Assembly: GCA_947630765.1 (NCBI GenBank)
Contig: CANRIX010000016.1
Span: 1-47,805 of the forward strand
Length of the DNA stretch: 47,805 bases
Source of the DNA: an uncultured Clostridia bacterium
GTDB taxonomy: Bacteria; Bacillota; Clostridia; Oscillospirales; CAG-382
Direction: 5' to 3'
In this document: positions 24,089-32,421 of the stretch, piece by piece
Position numbering within the stretch: position 1 is the first letter of the stretch
Layout: each line of letters opens with the position of its first letter
Notes under the pieces: generated by a model
Told to the model about the DNA's origin: nothing
What the model saw: only the letters and a program-made list of their open reading frames with translations
Databases searched by the model: none
Program-made: the position numbers and the translations under genes

Positions 24089-25662
24089 CGGTGTTTTTCG
24101 GGGCTTTCGCCGGGGTCTGCCTGCTCGTCTGGGGCGTGAGCGCGTGGATCTCCGCCCTGCATTGGGTACATCTTCTGCAATTGCAGTCCTACCGCCCGAC
24201 CGAGGTCTGGCGGCGGCTGGTCGGCGCGCCGCGGAAGCTGGCGGGCGGGCTTCTGCCGGCGGCGCTGTCGCTCCCGTTCGCGTATTTCGCGACGGCGACG
24301 GCGGGACGTGCGTGGCTCTGGGGCGTGTGCGCGTGGCTGTTCGCGGTCTGCGCGTGGGGATCCAGTCCGCGCGAGCGGGCGAAGAAGCCGTTGAAATTCA
24401 CCGGTCGGGTCAAGCGGCTGTGCGCCGTGTACGGGGTGCTGTTCGCGGTCTGCGCCGGGTTCGCGGTCTTTCGGTATGTGCGGTACGGGCGGGGGCTGTT
24501 CGTGCTGGCGGCCGCGCTCGTGTGTTCGCCGCTGATCGCGTGGGTCGCGTGCGAGCTGTGCGCGCCGGTCGAGGCGTGGGTCAAGCGTTGGTACCGCCGC
24601 GACGCGCTGCGTCGGCTCCGCGCCTGCCCGGACCTGCTGACCGTCGGCGTGACCGGGTCGTACGGAAAAACCAGCGTCAAGACCTATCTCGGCGCCCTGC
24701 TCGACGTGCAATTCGACACGCTGATCACGCCGGAGAGCTTCAACACCCCGATGGGCGTGGTGCGGACCGTGCGGGAACACCTGCGCCCGACGCACGAGGT
24801 GTTCGTCTGCGAGATGGGCGCACGGCACGTCGGGGACATCAAGGAGCTTTGCGACATGGTGCATCCGCGCCACGGCGTCATCACCGCCATCGGCAACCAG
24901 CACCTGGAGACCTTCCACACGCAGGAGAACATCGTCCGCACGAAGTTTGAACTCGCCGACGCGCTCCCGCCGGACGGTCTGCTGTTCCTCAACGGCGACT
25001 GCGACCTGATTCGCGACAACCTGCCGGACCGCCCGCGCCTGCTTTACGGGCTGCGCGAGGGGAACGATTACCGGGCGACGGACGTCGAGGTGTCGCTGTC
25101 CGGCACGGCGTTCACCCTGACGGCACCGGACGGGGAGACGGTGCGCTTCCGCATGCGCCTGCTCGGGGAGCACAGCGTGCTGAACGTGACGGGGGCGCTC
25201 GCGGTTTGCCACGCGTTCGGGATCCCGCTCGCGTCGCTTGCGCCGGCCGTGCGGAAGCTGACCGCCGTGCCGCACCGTATGCAGCTGCTTCCCGGCGAGG
25301 TCACCTACATCGACGACGCCTACAATTCCAATCCCGCCGGCTGCCGCGCGGCGCTCGAGACGCTCGGGCGGTTCGACGCGTGCCGCATCCTTGTGACGCC
25401 GGGAATGGTGGAGCTGGGCACAGACACGGAAAAATGCAACGAAGCCTTCGGCGAACAGGCCGCCGAAGTCTGCGATTACTGCGTGCTGGTCGGGGAGAAG
25501 CAGGCGATCCCGATCCGGCGCGGGCTGGAGGCGCGGGGGTACCCGTCGGCGCAGATCCGCGTCGTGCGGACGCTCGACGAAGCGCTTGCGGCGGTCCGTT
25601 CGTTCCCGACGGAGAAGCGGAAGGTGGTCCTGCTGGAGAACGACCTGCCGGACCAATATTGA
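24085..25662 (+). CDS. MurF-like Mur ligase with N-terminal membrane domain
   Basis: A 525-residue protein. Residues 1-155 hold about five transmembrane helices. The Mur ligase part follows, with P-loop GVTGSYGKTSVKT (about 188-200), the metal-binding CEMGARHVGDI, the central GNQHLETF block and the C-terminal domain with IDDAYNSNPAG. MurF adds D-Ala-D-Ala to the UDP-MurNAc tripeptide, and the D-Ala-D-Ala ligase encoded next fits this. Canonical MurF is cytosolic and lacks the membrane part, so this may be a specialised version that acts on a membrane-bound precursor. Whether the genome has a second, ordinary MurF cannot be seen here. Confidence 0.82.
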   Translation: MTVFFGAFAGVCLLVWGVSAWISALHWVHLLQLQSYRPTEVWRRLVGAPRKLAGGLLPAALSLPFAYFATATAGRAWLWGVCAWLFAVCAWGSSPRERAKKPLKFTGRVKRLCAVYGVLFAVCAGFAVFRYVRYGRGLFVLAAALVCSPLIAWVACELCAPVEAWVKRWYRRDALRRLRACPDLLTVGVTGSYGKTSVKTYLGALLDVQFDTLITPESFNTPMGVVRTVREHLRPTHEVFVCEMGARHVGDIKELCDMVHPRHGVITAIGNQHLETFHTQENIVRTKFELADALPPDGLLFLNGDCDLIRDNLPDRPRLLYGLREGNDYRATDVEVSLSGTAFTLTAPDGETVRFRMRLLGEHSVLNVTGALAVCHAFGIPLASLAPAVRKLTAVPHRMQLLPGEVTYIDDAYNSNPAGCRAALETLGRFDACRILVTPGMVELGTDTEKCNEAFGEQAAEVCDYCVLVGEKQAIPIRRGLEARGYPSAQIRVVRTLDEALAAVRSFPTEKRKVVLLENDLPDQY

Positions 25663-25690
25663 AAGAAAGCCACAGGAAAGGGGTATATCC

Positions 25691-26887
25691 ATGAAGATCC
25701 AGGTTGCGGTGCTGTTCGGCGGCAGGAGCGTCGAGCATGAAATTTCGGTCATTTCGGCGATCCAGGCGATGGAAAGCATGAACGCCGAGCGGTACGACGT
25801 CCTGCCGGTCTACCTGACCAAGGACAACGAGTTCTACACCGGGGAGGTCCTGCGCGACATCAAGCGCTACCGGGACATTCCGGCGCTTCTGAAGGACGCG
25901 ACCCGCGTCTCCATGACCCGCGAGGACGGGAAGGTCGTGCTCAAGCAGGTCCCCGCCAAGCGGTTCGGGAGCAGCGTGCTGGCCGAGCCGGACGTGGCGT
26001 TCCCGATCGTGCACGGGACCAACGTGGAGGACGGGGCACTGCAGGGGTTCCTGCGGACGCTCGGGATCCCGTTCGTCGGGTGTGACGTGCTGGCGTCCGC
26101 CGTGGGGATGGATAAGTACGTCATGAAGCTGCTCTGGCAGTCGATGGGGTTCCCGGTCCTGCCCGCCCTGCGGTTTTCCGCCGGGGACTACGCAGACCCG
26201 GACGGCATCGTCCGTCGGGTCGAAGCGGAGATCGGGTACCCGGTCATCGTCAAGCCGGTCAACCTCGGTTCGTCGGTCGGCATCACCAAGGCGAAGGACC
26301 GCGACGAGCTGCTCGCGGCGCTGGACACGGCGTTCGCCTTCGCGGACGCGGTCCTGCTGGAGCACGCGGTCACGAACCTGCGCGAGGTCAACTGCTCCGT
26401 GCTCGGCGACGAGGACGGCGCGGAAGCGTCGGTGCTGGAGGAGCCGGTCGCCGTCGACGAGATCCTTTCCTATCAGGATAAGTACCTCGACGGCGGGAAG
26501 GGCGGCGGAAAATCCGCCGGAATGGCGTCGCTGAAGCGCAAAATTCCCGCTGACCTGCCGCCGGAACGCACGGAGGAGATCCGTTCGCTGGCGGTTCGCG
26601 CATTCGGGGCGCTCGGCTGCGCCGGCGTCGCCCGGATCGACTTCCTGCTCGACGGGGAGAACGACCGGGTCTACCTGAACGAGATCAACACGATCCCCGG
26701 CTCGCTGGCGTTCTACCTTTGGGAGGCGGCGGGGGTGCCGTACCCCGAGCTGCTCGACCGGCTGATTGCCATCGCCCGCAAGCGCGCCCGTAAGCAGGCG
26801 AACCTCACCTTCTCCTTCGACACGAACGTTTTCGCGCTCGGCGGCGGCATGGGCGGCGCGAAGGGCGCGAAGGGCGCGAAGCGGTAG
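25691..26887 (+). CDS. ddl: D-alanine--D-alanine ligase
   Basis: A 398-residue ATP-grasp enzyme making the D-Ala-D-Ala dipeptide for cell-wall precursors. The N-terminal LFGGRSVEHEIS, the ATP-binding VKPVNLGSSVGITK, the omega-loop SYQDKYL and the metal-binding LNEINTIPG are all present. The omega-loop Lys-Tyr pair is that of D-Ala-D-Ala rather than D-Ala-D-lactate ligases. A Gly/Lys-rich tail (GGGMGGAKGAKGAKR) extends the usual C-terminus. It follows the MurF-like gene by 28 bases with an AAAGGGG site. Its 3' UTR carries repeat element B and a terminator. Confidence 0.95.
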   Translation: MKIQVAVLFGGRSVEHEISVISAIQAMESMNAERYDVLPVYLTKDNEFYTGEVLRDIKRYRDIPALLKDATRVSMTREDGKVVLKQVPAKRFGSSVLAEPDVAFPIVHGTNVEDGALQGFLRTLGIPFVGCDVLASAVGMDKYVMKLLWQSMGFPVLPALRFSAGDYADPDGIVRRVEAEIGYPVIVKPVNLGSSVGITKAKDRDELLAALDTAFAFADAVLLEHAVTNLREVNCSVLGDEDGAEASVLEEPVAVDEILSYQDKYLDGGKGGGKSAGMASLKRKIPADLPPERTEEIRSLAVRAFGALGCAGVARIDFLLDGENDRVYLNEINTIPGSLAFYLWEAAGVPYPELLDRLIAIARKRARKQANLTFSFDTNVFALGGGMGGAKGAKGAKR

Positions 26888-26892
26888 ACCGT

Positions 26893-27060
26893 TTCGGAGG
26901 CGAACGCCCCCTCTTCGTCGAAAAGCGGCTCGGCTTACGCCACTTGTGACGTCGCCGTCGCCGCTTTTTTCGAGATGATGTCCCTATGCTCCGAGCACAT
27001 TGTGTTCGGAGCGGGCGGTCGCATGTCCGCCTACGGGACGATTATTCATTGTATTTGTTG
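26893..27060 (+). repeat. Structured intergenic element, copy B (3' of ddl)
   Basis: It starts within 6 bases of the ddl stop. The head is lost. The basal hairpin is TCTTC-GTC-GAAAA. The main stem is AAAAGCGGC (26921-26929) with GCCGCTTTT (26960-26968). The tail stem GTCCC/GGGAC contains an extra hairpin (GCTCCGA near 26990 with TCGGAGC near 27006) before the conserved CATGTCCGCCTACGGGAC. It lies between the ddl stop and the terminator at 27083. Confidence 0.8.
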
Positions 27061-27082
27061 CGATGGACTTTTGCTAAATGGA

Positions 27083-27111
27083 CGACCCCGCTTTCGCGGG
27101 GTCGCTTTTTT
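27083..27111 (+). terminator. Terminator for the ddl operon
   Basis: CGACCCCGC (27083-27091) and GCGGGGTCG (27096-27104) form a 9-bp stem with a TTTC loop, followed by CTTTTTT. The T run is on the plus strand. It also lies 3' of the convergent sugar-binding protein gene. Confidence 0.9.
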
Positions 27112-27127
27112 AGAACCCAAATGTTTT

Positions 27128-28654
27128 TTATGTGTTCGACTCGTAATCGGCGACGACCTTGTCGATGGCGAGCTGCACCTTATCGCGAATGGTTTCAAAT
27201 TCGGACTGCACGTCGCTGCTCTTGTTCGTCGCAAGCGTGCCGATCAGACCGGTCAGACCGTCGAACCCGTAGACGCAACCCACGTCATAGCGCAGGTGCG
27301 AGAAGATATAGTCGACCAATTCACGGGAATCGTCGTCCATGTAGCCCTTGCCCTTCAGGGTGGTTTCCAGGTACTCATAGGTCATACCGCCGGTTTGGTC
27401 GTACTTCGCACCGGCCGCCATCGCGTCGATCATGTACGCGGAGAATTCCTCGGCAGAACCGTCGTCCGACTGCTTCGGGATCCCGATGGAATACCCGTTG
27501 TTCGGAACCGACACATACTCGTCCTGCGTATCGGTCATCTTCGGCAGCGGCACGATCCCGAATTCGATCTCGGAGCGGGTACGCATCTTTGCGACCGCCG
27601 TGAAGCCCGACGGACGGAAGAGTGCGCGTCCGTTATAGAACACGCTGAAGGAGCTTTCCCAGATGTCGATGTCGCTCGGCAGGTCCGTCGCATACAGCTT
27701 CCAAGCCGCATCGTTGAAGGTCTCGAGGATCTTCTGAGCAAGGCTGATGGACGCTTCGTCCGTGCCAAACAGCAGTTCCGGCTCGTCCGCAGCGCTCTTA
27801 TCGCAGTACAGCATCCCCGAAGCGCTGTAGAACGGACGCATATCGACGGTCGCCGTGACCATACCGTAGGTGACGTTGGTGTCGTCCCACGCGGAGGTCG
27901 GGGTCGCGTTGCTGACGGCCTGCGCCATTTCGACCATCTTGTCGAAGGTCCAGGTACCGTCGTTGAACAGGTCGTAGGGGCTTTCCAGACCGTTGTCCTC
28001 GATCATCTGCTTGTTGAAGATGATGCACCAGGTGTTCGCCTTGTTCATGATGGTGTAGTCGCCGGTCGTGAAGAACAGCTTGCCGCCGATGGAGAACGCC
28101 GTGTTCGCGTCCTGGTTCCACCACGGCGCTTCCAGATCGAGGTTGTTGAGCGTCCGCAGGTCGACCAGCAGACCGTTCGACGCGAGCGTCGCAAGGCTGC
28201 CGGTGTCGAGGGAGTAGGCGTTGTAGGTGTTCGTGCCGGCAGTGGCGTCCTGCGTCGCGGCGGTGGCCGCGCCCGCTTCCTTGCGGATGTCCAGCGTCAC
28301 GCCGTAGTTCTGTTCGATCAGGTCGTTACGGGATTTGACCGCGGTGTAGTAGTTGTCGCCGTAGTCGATGCCGCTTTCGCCCACCTCGGTCGTGAAGTCG
28401 TCCGATTGGTAGGTGCCGGTATCGCCGACGCAGAGGACGGTGAAGGTGTTGCCCTTGTATTCGTCAAGGATGCCGACCTTCGGGGTGTAGTGACCGTCCG
28501 CGCTGAGGTACTCGTCGGTCTTTTCCGCATCGGATGTCGTGCTGCCGGACCCGGAGGGAGTCGAAGTCGTGCCCTCCTCTTCGCAGGCGGCAAACGCAGC
28601 GACCATGCAGAGCAAAAGCAGGATACAGATCGCTGATCTCAGGTGTTTTTTCAT
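27128..28654 (-). CDS. Extracellular solute-binding lipoprotein (sugar ABC transporter type)
   Basis: A 508-residue lipoprotein. A signal peptide ends in the lipobox AAFAAC (Cys near 24). A Ser/Thr-rich linker is followed by a family 1 solute-binding domain: an early GNTFTVLCVGDTG, NDLIEQNYGVTL, a large middle part and the closing VPNNGYSIGIPK typical of carbohydrate-binding proteins. No permease genes are adjacent, so it is an orphan. It lies 81 bases downstream of the SDR and epimerase genes on the same strand, suggesting a sugar-acid or oligosaccharide ligand. The ribosome site AAGGAGAG is strong. Low-GC codons are more frequent here than in the neighbours, as in many highly expressed genes. 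Confidence 0.85.
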   Translation of the reverse strand: MKKHLRSAICILLLLCMVAAFAACEEEGTTSTPSGSGSTTSDAEKTDEYLSADGHYTPKVGILDEYKGNTFTVLCVGDTGTYQSDDFTTEVGESGIDYGDNYYTAVKSRNDLIEQNYGVTLDIRKEAGAATAATQDATAGTNTYNAYSLDTGSLATLASNGLLVDLRTLNNLDLEAPWWNQDANTAFSIGGKLFFTTGDYTIMNKANTWCIIFNKQMIEDNGLESPYDLFNDGTWTFDKMVEMAQAVSNATPTSAWDDTNVTYGMVTATVDMRPFYSASGMLYCDKSAADEPELLFGTDEASISLAQKILETFNDAAWKLYATDLPSDIDIWESSFSVFYNGRALFRPSGFTAVAKMRTRSEIEFGIVPLPKMTDTQDEYVSVPNNGYSIGIPKQSDDGSAEEFSAYMIDAMAAGAKYDQTGGMTYEYLETTLKGKGYMDDDSRELVDYIFSHLRYDVGCVYGFDGLTGLIGTLATNKSSDVQSEFETIRDKVQLAIDKVVADYESNT

Positions 28655-28735
28655 GAAATTCTCTCCTTACTGATGGGTTTCTATCCTTTTTTCTTTGCAA
28701 AAATGGGGGAAGGCGCATATCCTGTCAAGGAAAGC

Positions 28736-29578
28736 TCAGACGCCGGAGTAGGCGGAAAATCCGCCGTCCACCGGCAGGACCACGCCGGTCACGAACCCGC
28801 TCGCCTTTTCGTCGACGAGGTAGAGCAGGGCGCCGAGCAGCTCCTCCGGCTGCCCGAAGCGGCGCATCGGCGTCGCGGTGAGGATCTTCCCGGTCCGCTC
28901 GGTCGGCGTGCCGTCCTCGTTGAAGAGCAGGGAGCGGTTCTGCGCCGTCGCGAAGAAGCCGGGCGCGATCGCGTTGACCCGCACGCCCGCTTCCGCGAAA
29001 TGTACGGCGAGCCATTGCGTGAAGTTGGAGACGGCACTTTTCGCCGCCGAATACGCGGGGATCTTCGTCAGCGGCCGGTAGGCGTTCATGGAGGACACGT
29101 TGAGGATGGTCCCGCCGCCCTTGACCAGTTCGCGGGCGAACACCTGCGTCGGCAGGAGCGTCCCGATGAAGTTGAGGTCGAACACGAAGGACACGTCCTC
29201 GGGTTTGAGGTCGAAAAAGGTGCGCACGCCGTCGTCGAGGTCGGACAGGGAGAAGGTCTCCCGGTCGGTCGTCGCACGCGGGTGGTTCCCGCCGGCGCCG
29301 TTGAGCAGGATCTGCACCCCGTCCGCCCAATCCAGCACTTTGTCCCGGGCGGCTTCCACGCTGGCGCGATCGAGGACGTTGCAGGAAAGCCCGATCGCCT
29401 TCCCGCCGGCGGAAACGATGTCCGCCGCGACGGCTTCCGCCGCCTCCGCACGCAGGTCCAGCACCGCTACCGCCGCACCGCATTCCGCGAGCGCCTTCGC
29501 GAACGCGGAGCAGAGCACGCCCCCGCCGCCGGTCACGACCGCGGTCTTCCCGCGCAGATCTACGGTAAACGGTACCAT
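28736..29578 (-). CDS. SDR oxidoreductase, mannonate/fructuronate reductase type
   Basis: A 280-residue short-chain dehydrogenase. LRGKTAVVTGGGGVL is at the N-terminus. LLNGAGGNHPRATT and FNFIGTLLPTQVF-like segments (here FDLNFIGTLLPTQVF) are typical of the SDR-type D-mannonate oxidoreductase group (UxuB/YjmF of Bacillus). Catalytic YSAAK lies in KIPAYSAAKSAV. The last Gly of the cofactor loop is replaced by Cys (GGVLC). It starts 2 bases after the epimerase gene, so the two form a sugar-acid operon. The assignment to mannonate is by resemblance only. Confidence 0.8.
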   Translation of the reverse strand: MVPFTVDLRGKTAVVTGGGGVLCSAFAKALAECGAAVAVLDLRAEAAEAVAADIVSAGGKAIGLSCNVLDRASVEAARDKVLDWADGVQILLNGAGGNHPRATTDRETFSLSDLDDGVRTFFDLKPEDVSFVFDLNFIGTLLPTQVFARELVKGGGTILNVSSMNAYRPLTKIPAYSAAKSAVSNFTQWLAVHFAEAGVRVNAIAPGFFATAQNRSLLFNEDGTPTERTGKILTATPMRRFGQPEELLGALLYLVDEKASGFVTGVVLPVDGGFSAYSGV

Positions 29579-29580
29579 TC

Positions 29581-30378
29581 TTATTTCTCCAGCGGGATGC
29601 CCAGCTTCGCGAGCTTTTCGCGCAGGAAGCGGACCGCCATGCCGATGTCCTCGGCGGGCTGTTCGCCGACTTCGCGCTCGACGGTCAGGTAGCCGGTGTA
29701 GCCGATGTCGCGCAGGGCCGCGAGATAGCGGTCCCAATCCACGCCGCCGGTGCCGAGCGGCACTTCGAGGAATTGCCCGGCGGCCGCGTCCGTGACGATG
29801 CCGTCCTTGGCGTGGGTATGGACGATGTAGTCCTTGAGCGTATGGACCGCCGCGACCGGGTCGTCGTGGGCGACCATGACGAGGTTCGCCGGGTCGAGGT
29901 TGACGGCGAGCCCCTTCGCGCCGAGCTGGTCGAGGAACGCACGCATGACGGACGCCTTCTCGGTCCCCGTCTCGCAAGCGAACTTCGCCTGCATCTTGTC
30001 CGCATAGGTCGCCAGTTCATACGCGTGGGCGCGCAGCTTCTCCATGCGGGGGCTGTCCGTTTCCTCGATGTGACCGATGTGGGTCGTGACGATGCCGCAC
30101 CCGAGCTCCTTCGCCGCGTCGAGCACCCGTTTGGACTTGTCGATGACCTCGTCGTTGTCGAGGTCGATGCCGAAATCCCCGCAGATGGCGGAGAATACCA
30201 GACCGTTCGCGTCCATGATGCCGCGTACCTCGCGGACCCGTTCGGGGGTCATGTTCTCCGCGGAGAAGTCCCCGTAGGTCAGGTACTTCTGCACGCCGGA
30301 GACGCCGAGAGACGCGGCGGCGCGGATGCCGCCCTCAAAGTCCAGCCGGAACGAATCCGAAATCAGACCGATTTTCAT
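29581..30378 (-). CDS. Sugar phosphate isomerase/epimerase (TIM barrel)
   Basis: A 265-residue xylose-isomerase-like barrel. Metal and substrate residues sit in THIGHIEE, KFACETGTEK, AVNLDPANLVM and HTHAKDG, in the usual order for this superfamily. It is encoded directly before the mannonate-type SDR and after the YfbR-like gene, with AAGGAG before ATG 30378. A role in sugar-acid interconversion is likely, but the substrate cannot be named. Confidence 0.85.
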   Translation of the reverse strand: MKIGLISDSFRLDFEGGIRAAASLGVSGVQKYLTYGDFSAENMTPERVREVRGIMDANGLVFSAICGDFGIDLDNDEVIDKSKRVLDAAKELGCGIVTTHIGHIEETDSPRMEKLRAHAYELATYADKMQAKFACETGTEKASVMRAFLDQLGAKGLAVNLDPANLVMVAHDDPVAAVHTLKDYIVHTHAKDGIVTDAAAGQFLEVPLGTGGVDWDRYLAALRDIGYTGYLTVEREVGEQPAEDIGMAVRFLREKLAKLGIPLEK

Positions 30379-30392
30379 AGAAATGCAACTCC

Positions 30393-30998
30393 TTACCGTG
30401 GTGTTTTTAACAATGTATCGATCGGCTGCGCAAAGCTTTCGCCGAACGTATCCAGGAAATAATCCGCTTCCGCGCACCGCATCTCCCGCAGACTCGCGAG
30501 AAGCGCCTTTTCCGCTTCGCGGAAGTCCGCGTTGCCGAAATGCGCCTCCTCGCGGCACTTCAGCAGGGCGCACAGCTTATCCGCCGCCTTGATGAGCGTC
30601 CGCTCCTCCGGCGTATAGCAAAACAGCGACTCGTAGGATCCGCGGAGCTCCTCCGGCAGCATCGCGAACAACCGCGCCAGCGCGGCTTCCTCGACCGACG
30701 CGTAAGCTTCGTGCGATTCCCGGCTGTAGTACTTGACCGGGGTCGGGATATCGCCGGTGAAGATCTCGGGCAGGTCGTGGTAGAGCGCTTTGGCGGCGAC
30801 GCGGTCGGCGTCGTAGGACTTGCCGAAGCGGGCGTTGCCGATCAGCGCGAGCGCGTGCGCACACAGGGCGACCTCCAGCGAATGGGTGGAAAGGGATTCC
30901 GGCACCACCGCGTACATCAGCCCCCAGCGCCGGATGTACTTCATGCGGAACGCCATGGCGAAAAAGCTGTCGATACCGTACCTCTCCCTTCTAAACAC
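30393..30998 (-). CDS. YfbR-like HD-domain 5'-deoxynucleotidase
   Basis: About 193-201 residues, an HD phosphohydrolase that removes phosphate from deoxynucleoside monophosphates in the YfbR family. The family blocks are present: RRWGLM near the start, ESLSTHSLEVALCAHAL, the HD pair in LYHDLPEIFTGDIPTPVKYY and the later KAADKLCALLKC. The start is odd. The GTG at 30998 has no ribosome site. The ATG at 30956 would remove the conserved FFA segment. A perfect AAGGGAGAGG lies 6 bases before an in-frame ATC at 30974. It begins the minus-strand run that continues with the epimerase and SDR genes. Confidence 0.85.
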   Translation of the reverse strand: MFRRERYGIDSFFAMAFRMKYIRRWGLMYAVVPESLSTHSLEVALCAHALALIGNARFGKSYDADRVAAKALYHDLPEIFTGDIPTPVKYYSRESHEAYASVEEAALARLFAMLPEELRGSYESLFCYTPEERTLIKAADKLCALLKCREEAHFGNADFREAEKALLASLREMRCAEADYFLDTFGESFAQPIDTLLKTPR

Positions 30999-31010
30999 CC
31001 AGTTGAGGTC

Positions 31011-31039
31011 ATTTTAGCATACCTTTTGCAAAAAATCAA
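31011..31039 (-). promoter_or_regulatory. Sigma-A promoter for the YfbR-like gene
   Basis: On the minus strand, TTGATT (31034-31039) and TAAAAT (31011-31016) have a 17-bp spacer. The transcript start falls only a few bases before the GTG at 30998, which argues against that codon. Confidence 0.75.
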
Positions 31040-31089
31040 CCATTTTTACAAAAATTCACCGAAAAAGCGGAAAAAATTTGCACACCCCC

Positions 31090-31117
31090 TTGCAATCCGA
31101 CGCGAAATCACTATAAT
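31090..31117 (+). promoter_or_regulatory. Sigma-A promoter for dapF
   Basis: TTGCAA (31090-31095) and consensus TATAAT (31112-31117) have a 16-bp spacer. It is divergent from the YfbR promoter, about 50 bp away. Confidence 0.8.
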
Positions 31118-31140
31118 GAAAGGAAAGGAGGCGTTCCCTC

Positions 31141-31947
31141 TTGCGCTTCACCAAAATGCAGGCCAACGGGAACGACTACATCTACATCGAGCTGTTCGAG
31201 CAGCTCCTGCCCGACCCGGCGAGGACCGCCGTGCGATTGTCCGATCGACGGACCGGCGTGGGCGGGGACGGGCTGGTCCTGCTCTGCCCGTGCGCATTCG
31301 CGGACTTTCGTATGCGCATCTTCGACCCGGACGGGACCGAGGCGGAGATGTGCGGCAACGCGCTGATGAGCGCCGGCGCGCTGTTTGCGCGATCCGGGCG
31401 CACCCGCAAGGACCGCCTGACGGTCGCCACCCGCGCGGGGATCCGGCAGGTGTTCGTCGGTCCGTCCGGCGCGGACGGGGTTTCGGTGTCCGCCGGCATC
31501 GGCTCGCCGCACGTGCGCTTTTTCGGGCGGGAGGAGGTCGTCTGCGGGCGGGAGGTCCGTTTGACCGCCCTCTCCTTCGGCAACCCGCATTGCGTCGTCC
31601 CGACGGAGGACCTTTCGGACGAGGCGTTCTTTTCGCTCGGTCCGGCGCTGGAGCGGCATCCGCTGTTCCCGGAGCGGACCAACGTGGAGTTCGTTCGGGT
31701 CGAACCGGACGGGACGCTTCGGATGCGGACGTGGGAGCGCGGATGCGGGGAAACCTACTCCTGCGCGACCGGGAGCGCCGCCGCCGTGGTTTCGCTGACG
31801 CTTGCGGGGGCTCTGGACGGCGACGGGACCGTGCGCCAGCGCGGCGGGACCATCCGCGCGGTCTGGGACAGAGCGCGGTCGGACGTGACGATTTACGGAA
31901 AAACGCAGGTGGTCTTTACCGGGGAGGTCCCGGACGATCGGTGTTGA
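31141..31947 (+). CDS. dapF: Diaminopimelate epimerase
   Basis: A 268-residue enzyme converting LL- to meso-diaminopimelate for lysine and peptidoglycan synthesis. The two catalytic cysteines are present: Cys71 in AEMCGNA and Cys208 in TYSCATGSA, where the family usually has ACGTGA. The N-terminal FTKMQANGNDYIYI and SFGNPHCV are also conserved. The start is a TTG placed 9 bases after AGGAGG. It indicates a DAP-type wall and fits with the MurE-like ligase nearby. Confidence 0.93.
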   Translation: MRFTKMQANGNDYIYIELFEQLLPDPARTAVRLSDRRTGVGGDGLVLLCPCAFADFRMRIFDPDGTEAEMCGNALMSAGALFARSGRTRKDRLTVATRAGIRQVFVGPSGADGVSVSAGIGSPHVRFFGREEVVCGREVRLTALSFGNPHCVVPTEDLSDEAFFSLGPALERHPLFPERTNVEFVRVEPDGTLRMRTWERGCGETYSCATGSAAAVVSLTLAGALDGDGTVRQRGGTIRAVWDRARSDVTIYGKTQVVFTGEVPDDRC

Positions 31948-32016
31948 AGCGTTATCGGACGAGAGCGGATCGCAGGCGGCGTCGCGACCGCAAAACAAAA
32001 GGAAAAGGTACGTTTT

Positions 32017-32370
32017 ATGAAAAAAGTCATTCCCTTTATTTTTCCGGTCGTAACCGGTTTCTTTGGCGGTTGGTTTATCGAATGTCTTTTATATGGTCTT
32101 TCCATCATCATGTCGGTTTTTGCCAGTCAGCATCCCTATAAGTTTCTTGCTTTTTTCGGTGTCAATGTACTCGTATCTGCACTGATCGTCCTCGTGATGG
32201 TAGTTGCGGATATTTGGTTCTTCAGCGAAATAAATGACAAGAAAAAGTGTTTGTTCGGTTTGATCGGGCAGGCTTGTGCGACGATCCTGATTGGTTTTGC
32301 ATCTTGGTACTACGCGGAACGGGTGCTCGATGTCGTGATCGATGTATTGGATAAATCTTTTTGGAATTGA
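32017..32370 (+). CDS. AT-rich small membrane protein, unknown
   Basis: A 117-residue protein with three or four transmembrane helices (about 5-32, 44-68 and 78-98). The codons are clearly richer in A and T than in all neighbours, with many TTT, TTG, GTA and ATT, which suggests recent acquisition. The ribosome site AAAGGAAAAGG is good. I do not recognise a family. It is placed between dapF (69 bases upstream) and the MurE-like gene (51 bases downstream) on the same strand. Confidence 0.65.
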   Translation: MKKVIPFIFPVVTGFFGGWFIECLLYGLSIIMSVFASQHPYKFLAFFGVNVLVSALIVLVMVVADIWFFSEINDKKKCLFGLIGQACATILIGFASWYYAERVLDVVIDVLDKSFWN

Positions 32371-32421
32371 AAAACCGCACCTGAAGGATCAGATCTGGAA
32401 GAAAGGAACGGAAAATCCCTT

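Noticed and set aside
25691..26887. VanA-type D-Ala-D-lactate ligase (vancomycin resistance)
   Set aside because: The omega-loop carries the Lys-Tyr pair of D-Ala-D-Ala ligases, and no vanH or vanX is nearby.
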